Shown here: one piece after another, positions 8,116 through 14,542 of the stretch
How positions within the stretch are numbered: the first letter of the stretch is position 1
Layout: every line of letters starts with the position of its first letter
From: Zoogloea sp035335645
GTDB lineage: Bacteria > Pseudomonadota > Gammaproteobacteria > Burkholderiales > Rhodocyclaceae
NCBI GenBank assembly: GCA_035335645.1
Contig: DAOQMM010000044.1
Location: 1-26,031, forward strand
Length of the DNA stretch: 26,031 nt
Direction: 5' to 3'
Notes under the pieces: model-generated
Databases searched by the model: none
Told to the model about the DNA's origin: nothing
Seen by the model: only the letters and a program-made list of their open reading frames with translations
Translations under genes and position numbers: made by a program

Positions 8116-8144
8116 ATTGCAGGGGCGGGCGCGGGAAAAGTCAA
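8116..8144 (-). promoter_or_regulatory. Candidate sigma-70 promoter of fadH
   Basis: On the reverse strand TTGACT (8144-8139) and TGCAAT (8121-8116) are separated by 17 bp. Five of six and four of six positions match consensus. The predicted start is about 35 nt upstream of the fadH ATG. Confidence 0.5.
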
Positions 8145-8331
8145 GTTGCCGTGACGGCAGTCGGGGCGGGGCCAGGAGCGCGGTGCGTGCGGGCGCGGGC
8201 AGGACGTTCGACATCGCGGCGGGAAGCGCCACGCCGCCGGGATCTGGCGGACGGAGACGTTGGGGGCCGGTCGGCGTGTGGGGAGCGACCTGCCGGGACC
8301 GGGCCGGCGGCGGCCCGGTCTGCTGCGACGA

Positions 8332-8829
8332 TCAGGGGCGGTCGGACATGCGGCCGCCGGTGCCGCCGCCCATCATGCCGGGACCCATGCGGCCTTTCAT
8401 GCCGCGGGGACCGACGGCGTGGGCGGCGTCGAAGGTCTTCTTCTGCTCGGGGGTGAGCGTGGCGTAGAAGGTCTTGAGGGCGTCCACATGGGCAGACATC
8501 TGGGCTTCGTGGGCCTTCATGCGGGTGAGCATGCGCTCGGCCCGTTCGGGCGTGGGGAGGCTGCGCCAGTCTTCGGTCGGGGCGGGCATCGGGGTGGGCT
8601 CGGACGCCATCAGGGCCTGCCACGCGGGTTCCTGTTCCGGCGTGAGCTTGAGGGCCTCGTGGAGGTGGGCGTGGTGCAGGGTGTGACGTTCCATGCGGTT
8701 GTCGCGGGACGCGCCGGGTGGGGCCATCGGACCCCCCATGGGGCCACAGGGCATGTCTGCCAGGGCGGGGAGGGCGAGGCTGCCGGCAAGCAGGGCGAAC
8801 AGCAGGGATGGGGCGGACGGGATACGCAT
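8332..8829 (-). CDS. Spy/CpxP-like LTxxQ periplasmic protein with Met/Gly-rich ends
   Basis: This 165-aa protein has a signal peptide (MRIPSAPSLLFALLAGSLALPALA, cleavage after ALA at about residue 24). Two LTxxQ-type motifs are visible: LKLTPEQEPAW and ATLTPEQKKTF, which define the Spy/CpxP superfamily of cradle-shaped periplasmic chaperones and envelope-stress sensors. The mature protein starts with a Met/Gly/Pro stretch containing its one cysteine (DMPCGPMGGPM) and ends with a Gly/Met/Arg-rich tail (GMKGRMGPGMMGGG). Methionine-rich ends suggest soft-metal binding, as seen in some copper-responsive relatives; this is inference. GGAGAG precedes the ATG by 7 nt. No two-component system is adjacent. 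It lies between the OM transporter gene and fadH, all on the reverse strand. Confidence 0.82.
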   Translation of the reverse strand: MRIPSAPSLLFALLAGSLALPALADMPCGPMGGPMAPPGASRDNRMERHTLHHAHLHEALKLTPEQEPAWQALMASEPTPMPAPTEDWRSLPTPERAERMLTRMKAHEAQMSAHVDALKTFYATLTPEQKKTFDAAHAVGPRGMKGRMGPGMMGGGTGGRMSDRP

Positions 8830-8907
8830 GAGGACTCTCCGGGTGCAAGACCTGACGACTTTACGCCGATCCGTGGCGCGTGGGCGATGCGCAGGGGGGC
8901 GCCGGGT

Positions 8908-8925
8908 GCAGCCGGGCCCGGCTGC
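8908..8925. repeat. Perfect 18-bp palindrome
   Basis: GCAGCCGGG is followed directly by its reverse complement CCCGGCTGC, between the spy-like start and the OM transporter stop. No T tract flanks it. It may be a DNA-binding site or part of a transcript-end structure. Confidence 0.6.
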
Positions 8926-8990
8926 GCGGAGGGCGGTGCGCGCTAACGGCGGAATGCCGACTGGTCGCGCCGGGGTGGATCGGTGCGGAC

Positions 8991-9011
8991 GCCCGGAGCG
9001 GGGCTCCGGGC
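8991..9011 (-). terminator. GC-rich stem-loop after the OM transporter gene
   Basis: A perfect 9-bp stem GCCCGGAGC/GCTCCGGGC with a 3-nt loop begins 11 bp after the transporter stop codon on the reverse strand. It lacks a T tract, so it is either a weak or factor-assisted terminator or a 3'-end stabilising structure. Confidence 0.4.
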
Positions 9012-9021
9012 CCTGCGATCC

Positions 9022-9885
9022 TCAATACACGTACAGCACGCGCGCCTGGACCCCATTGACCTTGGGCCCGTCCTCGACCTTCACGTCCTGGGTGTATTGC
9101 AGTTGCACCTGCCATTGCTTGTCCACGAAGGACGCCCAGGTCAGCATGGCCGTCCCGTTGTTCTTGCGGCCGGCGATGTCGGCGCCGTTGAGGGATTCCC
9201 GCGCGCCCCAGGCGTGGCGGTAGGTGCCGGCCAGGTAGGTGGCGCCGCTCAGGAAGTAGCGCAGGTGGGCGTGGCCCTGGTACAGGGGATCCTTGCGGGC
9301 CTTGGTGTCACGCTGGTCCTGGTAGAACTCGGTTTCGCCGATCAGGTCGAGGGTCCAGGTGTCGGACAGCTTGCGGATGTAGCCCACCTGCAGGTCGGTG
9401 GCCCAGCGGTTGTTGCTGAGGGCGAAGCCCTGGTTGCGGTCGCTGCCGGTAGGGGCGGTGAAGAACACCGACCAGCCCAGGTGTTCGCCGCGGGTCAGGT
9501 CGGCGAGGGTCCACAGGGTGCCGCCGAAGATCACGTCGCCCAGGCCGCTGGTCTTGCTGTCGGAGAGGCCGATCTTCTGGGTGCCGAAGGGTACGATGAT
9601 CTGCGGATCGATGATGTAATCGCCGAGCTTCATGAAGTGGACGTAACGGAAGATGCCGGCGTTGATGGACAGGTCCAGATTGCTCACGGTCTGGTTGCCG
9701 TGGCTATAGACCTTGTCTGCCCGCGGGAACTGGGCGTAACCCAGGAGCAGATTGGTGCCAGCGGGCAGCCCGGTGTAGTCGCCCGGATCGGGGCGGACGT
9801 CGGCGCGGGCCGTGCCGGTCAGCAGGCCGAGGGCACACAGGGCCAGGCTGGCGCGCAGGGGGGAGCGATGGGTGCGAGTGTTCAT
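9022..9885 (-). CDS. Outer-membrane transporter, phenol MetA-pathway family (PF13557-like)
   Basis: This 287-aa protein has a signal peptide (RASLALCALGLLTGTARA, cleavage near residue 28). The mature part alternates hydrophobic and polar residues as in a beta-barrel and ends in aromatic VLYVY, the usual C-terminal signature of outer-membrane proteins. The start DVRPDPGDYTGLPAGTNLLLGY and segments such as GLGDVIFGGTLW and VFFTAPTGSDRNQG are typical of the MetA-pathway/COG4313 channel family, implicated in uptake of aromatic or hydrophobic compounds. The gene has a near-consensus sigma-54 promoter 294 bp upstream and a divergent AcoR-type activator, which points to inducer-dependent expression. 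Its substrate is not evident, and no catabolic genes are adjacent. Confidence 0.8.
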   Translation of the reverse strand: MNTRTHRSPLRASLALCALGLLTGTARADVRPDPGDYTGLPAGTNLLLGYAQFPRADKVYSHGNQTVSNLDLSINAGIFRYVHFMKLGDYIIDPQIIVPFGTQKIGLSDSKTSGLGDVIFGGTLWTLADLTRGEHLGWSVFFTAPTGSDRNQGFALSNNRWATDLQVGYIRKLSDTWTLDLIGETEFYQDQRDTKARKDPLYQGHAHLRYFLSGATYLAGTYRHAWGARESLNGADIAGRKNNGTAMLTWASFVDKQWQVQLQYTQDVKVEDGPKVNGVQARVLYVY

Positions 9886-9929
9886 GGACAGTCTCCGTGT
9901 CGTTGTGGTGTGGGTGCTGCGATGCGCTT

Positions 9930-9974
9930 AAAAAAGGGCCGCGGCGTCCCGGAGGGAGGGGCGGGGGCCGCGGC
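9930..9974 (-). other. Leader hairpin with U tract before the OM transporter gene
   Basis: Read on the reverse strand, two copies of the self-complementary GCCGCGGC (9974-9967 and 9945-9938) can pair with each other and are followed by CC and six T residues (9935-9930). This sits 45 nt before the transporter ATG, inside its predicted long leader, and could act as an attenuator. The loop would be about 21 nt long, so folding is uncertain. Confidence 0.3.
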
Positions 9975-10093
9975 AAGGGGAAGCGGGCCGGCTGGGGGCA
10001 GCGTGACCGCCAGTCGATTCAGGGGGCACCACCAGCCGGTCGCGGGGAGGGCTGCTCGGACACTGCGCGCGGTGGCTTCATGGGGGCTCCCGA

Positions 10094-10121
10094 TTGACTT
10101 TGTCTGGACGGATTCTTTAAT
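10094..10121 (+). promoter_or_regulatory. Candidate sigma-70 promoter toward the AcoR-type regulator
   Basis: TTGACT (10094-10099) and TTTAAT (10116-10121) are 16 bp apart, each with five of six consensus matches. Transcription would start near 10128, about 230 nt upstream of the regulator ATG. Confidence 0.5.
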
Positions 10122-10178
10122 GTGAAACGGACTTGGCGCGGTGGCAGAACCGGCGCCCCGGATCGTCCGGGAAGGATC

Positions 10179-10194
10179 TGCACCCTTCGTGCCA
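10179..10194 (-). promoter_or_regulatory. Sigma-54 (-24/-12) promoter of the OM transporter gene
   Basis: The reverse strand reads TGGCACG-AAGG-GTGCA, matching the consensus TGGCACG-N4-TTGCW at 11 of 12 defined positions, with the invariant GG and GC correctly spaced. The predicted start is near 10168, giving a leader of about 280 nt. The divergent gene encodes a sigma-54 activator, which makes the assignment much more likely than a chance match. Confidence 0.78.
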
Positions 10195-10201
10195 AGCGCT
10201 G

Positions 10202-10227
10202 AACGGCCCCGCAAGAGCGCCGTTTTT
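10202..10227 (+). terminator. Terminator-like hairpin in the regulator leader
   Basis: AACGGC (10202-10207) pairs with GCCGTT (10219-10224) around an 11-nt loop, followed by TTT. The stem is short. It lies between the sigma-70 candidate at 10094 and the regulator start, so it could attenuate that transcript or end a short RNA of about 100 nt. Confidence 0.3.
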
Positions 10228-10300
10228 CATAAAAAAACATCAGGTTGGGGCGATCGGCCGGGTGCTTGCACGCGGAGCGTGGGGCGCGACGTCGACTTGA

Positions 10301-10334
10301 AACGAGTCAACCGGAAGTTCGCGGTTGACTCGTT
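10301..10334. promoter_or_regulatory. Perfect 13-bp inverted repeat, probable enhancer (UAS) of the AcoR-type activator
   Basis: AACGAGTCAACCG (10301-10313) and CGGTTGACTCGTT (10322-10334) are exact reverse complements separated by 8 bp. A partial further half-site, GACTTGA, lies just upstream at 10294-10300. The centre is about 150 bp upstream of the predicted sigma-54 start site, in the normal range for activator binding, and 41 bp before the activator's own ATG, so autoregulation is also possible. Confidence 0.65.
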
Positions 10335-10358
10335 CCGCGCCGCCGGGAGGAGACCGCC

Positions 10359-12305
<1,947 letters not shown>

Positions 12306-12335
12306 CGCCGCCAAAATTCCCCGGCGCCATTTTTT
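12306..12335 (+). terminator. Weak terminator candidate after the AcoR-type regulator
   Basis: CGCCG (12306-12310) can pair with CGGCG (12322-12326), followed by CCA and six T residues (12330-12335). The 5-bp stem is short, but the position directly after the stop codon is appropriate. Confidence 0.35.
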
Positions 12336-12545
12336 GATCCGGCGGACGAATTTTTAAATGGCTGGCGGGGATTTAAAAATCCGGCGCGGGGATTTTTAAG
12401 TGGGATTTCCGGATTTCTTTTTGCGGCGGGCGCATTTATCTGCCTCATTTTTTGGCAAGCAAATCCGTGGCGTGCATTTTTTAATCTGGCTGGGGGATCT
12501 TGCTGCCTAAAAATGAGGCAGCAAGATCCGATGGGCGGATTTTTG
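12326..12545. repeat. A/T-tract-rich intergenic region with degenerate repeats
   Basis: Within 220 bp there are at least eight runs of five to six T or A (12330, 12351, 12375, 12393, 12418, 12449, 12477, 12509, 12540), far above the background of this GC-rich window. Degenerate repeats include CATTTTTTGATCCGGCGG (12328-12345) and a close copy CATTTTTTAATCTGGCTGG near 12474-12492. ATTTTTAAAT/ATTTAAAAAT and TTAAAAATCC/GGATTTTTAA form 10-bp inverted repeats. The rest of the 12306-12803 gap, 12546-12740, is GC-rich with no supported gene. Confidence 0.7.
12440..12529 (+). other. Two mutually exclusive perfect hairpins
   Basis: GGATCTTGCTGCCT (12495-12508) and AGGCAGCAAGATCC (12516-12529) form a perfect 14-bp stem with loop AAAAATG. 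The right side, AAAAATGAGGCAG (12509-12521), is also a perfect 13-bp complement of CTGCCTCATTTTT (12440-12452). The two pairings share bases and cannot coexist, as in attenuator/anti-attenuator pairs. Five T residues begin 10 nt after the second hairpin. Confidence 0.6.
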
Positions 12546-12743
12546 TAGGGTCGGGATCCTTTTTTTCACGGCAGGCCCGGGGCGCAGCCTCGGTGGCGCG
12601 CGGGCCGATCCTGGGGCGGTGCGCCTGGGTGGTGAGTACGCACGGAAAGGGCGTGCCCGGCGTTCCGGCGGCGCCATCGGCGTGCGGTGAGCCGCGGCCC
12701 CGGTGGCAGGCGGGAGGAGGATCCTTCGACATCGCGCGCCGCC

Positions 12744-12772
12744 TTTACTTCCGCTCAAGGCTGTTCTAAATT
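12744..12772 (+). promoter_or_regulatory. Candidate promoter of the TetR-MFP-RND operon
   Basis: TTTACT (12744-12749) and TAAATT (12767-12772) are 17 bp apart, each with four consensus matches. The predicted start, near 12779, lies inside the TetR-type palindrome. Confidence 0.45.
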
Positions 12773-12776
12773 GCTG

Positions 12777-12790
12777 ACTGAACGGTCAGT
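12777..12790. promoter_or_regulatory. TetR-type operator
   Basis: ACTGAACGGTCAGT is a 14-bp imperfect palindrome (ACTGA and TCAGT arms), directly behind the -10 box and 13 bp before the tetR ATG. Its form resembles operators of AcrR/NemR-like repressors of RND pumps. Position and form suggest autorepression of the operon. Confidence 0.65.
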
Positions 12791-12803
12791 AATTAATTTT
12801 TCC

Positions 12804-13454
12804 ATGAGCGAATCCTCTCCGCCCCGCCACCAACGCCGCAAGGAGGCGCGCCCCGCCGAACTGGCGGCAGCGGCCTTGTCCCTGTTCGTCGAGAAGGGCT
12901 TTGCGGCCACCCGCCTGGATGAAGTGGCGGCCCGCGCCGGCGTGTCCAAGGGCACCTTGTACCTGTACTTCGACAGCAAGGAAGCCCTGTTCCGGGCGGT
13001 CATCGAAGGCAGCGTGGTGCCCCTGGTGGAGCAGAGCGAGGCGCGCATCGAGGCCCTGAAGCACGACCCGGAGCGTCTGCTGCGGGAGACCCTGGTGAAT
13101 TGGTGGTTCAACTTCGGGGCCACCGAGCTGGGCGGCATCTGCAAGCTGATGATCTCCGAGGCCGGCAATTTCCCCGAGGTGGCGGCCTACTACAACGAGG
13201 CGGTCATCGTGCGCTGGATGAACCTGCTCGGCCGCGTGCTGGAACTGGGCATGGAGCAGGGCGTGTTCCGTCGCCTGAATGTGGATATCCTGCGCCAGCA
13301 GGTCTTCTTCCCGCTGCTGATGCAGTCCGTGTGGAAGAACTCCCTGGCGGGCTGCTGCGCGCCGGTGGCGCTGCCGGACAGCTATTTCGACACCTATTTC
13401 GATCTCGTCTTCCGTGGCCTGCTGGCCGCGCCGCCGCTGGAGCCTTCCCGATGA
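12804..13454 (+). CDS. TetR family repressor of the RND efflux operon
   Basis: This 216-aa protein has a TetR DNA-binding domain at about residues 18-65: AALSLFVEKGFAATRLDEVA, AGVSKGTLYLYFDSKEALF, the classic helix-turn-helix with the YxYFxSKExL end. The C-terminal ligand-binding domain resembles the TetR_C group found with RND pumps (LLRETLVNWW, ICKLMISEAGNFPEVAAYY). The frame is open upstream to 12687, but the domain pattern, the promoter and the operator all place the start at the ATG at 12804. No Shine-Dalgarno is visible in the AT-rich 13 nt before it, so translation from a very short leader is likely. Its stop overlaps the MFP start (ATGATG), so repressor and pump are cotranscribed. The inducer is unknown. 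Confidence 0.93.
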   Translation: MSESSPPRHQRRKEARPAELAAAALSLFVEKGFAATRLDEVAARAGVSKGTLYLYFDSKEALFRAVIEGSVVPLVEQSEARIEALKHDPERLLRETLVNWWFNFGATELGGICKLMISEAGNFPEVAAYYNEAVIVRWMNLLGRVLELGMEQGVFRRLNVDILRQQVFFPLLMQSVWKNSLAGCCAPVALPDSYFDTYFDLVFRGLLAAPPLEPSR

Positions 13455-14542
13455 TGCGTCCCCTTGTCCTTGCCGTCGCGGTGGCGACGGTCCTTGCCGC
13501 GTGCAGCAAACCGGAGCCCGTGGCCGAAGCGCCCCGTCCGGTGGTGGCGCAGAAGCTCACGCCCGTGGCGGTGGCCTCGGGCGCCCTGTACACCGGCGAG
13601 GTGCGGGCCCGCTACGAGTCGGACCTGGCCTTCCGGATCACCGGCAAGATCGTCGAGCGCAAGGTGGATGTGGGTGCCGTGGTCAAGCCCGGTCAGGTGC
13701 TGGCGCGGCTCGATCCGGCCGACGCGGGGCTCAATGCGGAGGCGGCGCGGGCCCAGCTGGCCGCGGCGCAGACCGATCTGGCCTTTGCCAAGGCCGAGGT
13801 GGAGCGCTACCGGGATCTGGTGGCCAAACATTTCGTCAGCCGCAGTGTGCTGGACGCCAAGGAGGCGACCTTCAACGCGGCGGCCGCGCGCGTCGCCCAG
13901 GCCCGCGCCCAGGCCAGCGTGGCCGGCAATCAGGCGGGCTACACCACGTTGGTGGCGGACCAGGCCGGGGTGATCACGGCGATCCTCGCCGAGGCGGGGC
14001 AGGTGGTGAAGGACTCCGCGGTGGTGATGCGTCTGGCCCGGGACGGGGAGCGGGAGGTGCTCATCGCGGTGCCGGAAAGCCGTGTCGCCGCCCTGCGCAA
14101 GGCGGGCCAGGTGGAGATCCGCCTGTGGGCCCAGCCGGAGCGGGCGCTGGAAGGCCGCGTCCGCGAGATCGCGCCGAGCGCCGATGCGGCGACGCGGACC
14201 TACGCGGTGAAGGTGACGATCCTGTCCAACGATCCGACCGTCCAGCTGGGCATGACCGCCAACGTGATCCTCCCCGATGCGGCCGCCGGCGCCCTGCTGG
14301 TGCCGTCCACGGCGGTCTTCGAGCACGCGGGCGGCAGCGCCGTGTGGGTGCTGCAGGCCGATGGCGAGCTGGTCAAGCCGGTGCTGCGGCCGGTGACGGT
14401 GAAGCAGTACCGGGAGGACGGGGTGATCCTGTCCGGCGGCGTGCAGGCGGGCGAGACCGTCGCGGTGGCCGGCGTGCACAAGATCGTCGCCGGTCAGCCC
14501 CTGCGCCCGGTGGCGCCGGCCCGTCCGGGGGCCGGGGCATGA
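13451..14542 (+). CDS. RND efflux periplasmic adaptor (membrane fusion protein), lipoprotein
   Basis: This 363-aa protein links an inner-membrane RND pump with an outer-membrane channel. The N-terminus is a lipoprotein signal with lipobox LAAC (acylated Cys18, Ser19 at +2). Domains in order are barrel-sandwich/lipoyl half (RITGKIVERKVDVGAVVKPGQVLARLD, about 60-90), an alpha-hairpin (about 95-165, Ala/Gln/Glu-rich with LAAAQTDLAFAKAEVERYRDL), the second lipoyl half (ADQAGVITAILAEAGQVV), a beta-barrel (about 195-270) and the membrane-proximal domain. The start is one of two adjacent ATGs overlapping the tetR stop; the first, at 13451, is chosen. Its stop overlaps the RND gene start by 4 nt (ATGA). 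A single adaptor is encoded. Confidence 0.93.
   Translation: MMRPLVLAVAVATVLAACSKPEPVAEAPRPVVAQKLTPVAVASGALYTGEVRARYESDLAFRITGKIVERKVDVGAVVKPGQVLARLDPADAGLNAEAARAQLAAAQTDLAFAKAEVERYRDLVAKHFVSRSVLDAKEATFNAAAARVAQARAQASVAGNQAGYTTLVADQAGVITAILAEAGQVVKDSAVVMRLARDGEREVLIAVPESRVAALRKAGQVEIRLWAQPERALEGRVREIAPSADAATRTYAVKVTILSNDPTVQLGMTANVILPDAAAGALLVPSTAVFEHAGGSAVWVLQADGELVKPVLRPVTVKQYREDGVILSGGVQAGETVAVAGVHKIVAGQPLRPVAPARPGAGA

Noticed and set aside
6244..8154. 636-aa plus-strand frame opposite fadH
   Set aside because: It is a composition artefact antisense to a complete, unmistakable fadH.
10142..10157. Plus-strand sigma-54-like TGGCAG-N5 element
   Set aside because: The GG and GC spacing fits, but the -12 element (GCGCC) is poor, unlike the reverse-strand site at 10179-10194.
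9882..10214. 110-aa reverse-strand frame in the regulator-transporter gap
   Set aside because: Its start lies upstream of the predicted sigma-54 start site, and the Pro/Arg/Ala-rich product has no family features.
12495..12544. 14-bp hairpin as a simple intrinsic terminator of the AcoR-type gene
   Set aside because: The T run begins about 10 nt after the stem, and the hairpin is 190 nt past the stop codon, so it is not a standard terminator.
12500..12769. 89-aa plus-strand frame in the A/T-tract intergenic region
   Set aside because: No ribosome-binding site, no recognisable domain, and it starts inside a perfect hairpin; not supported as a gene.
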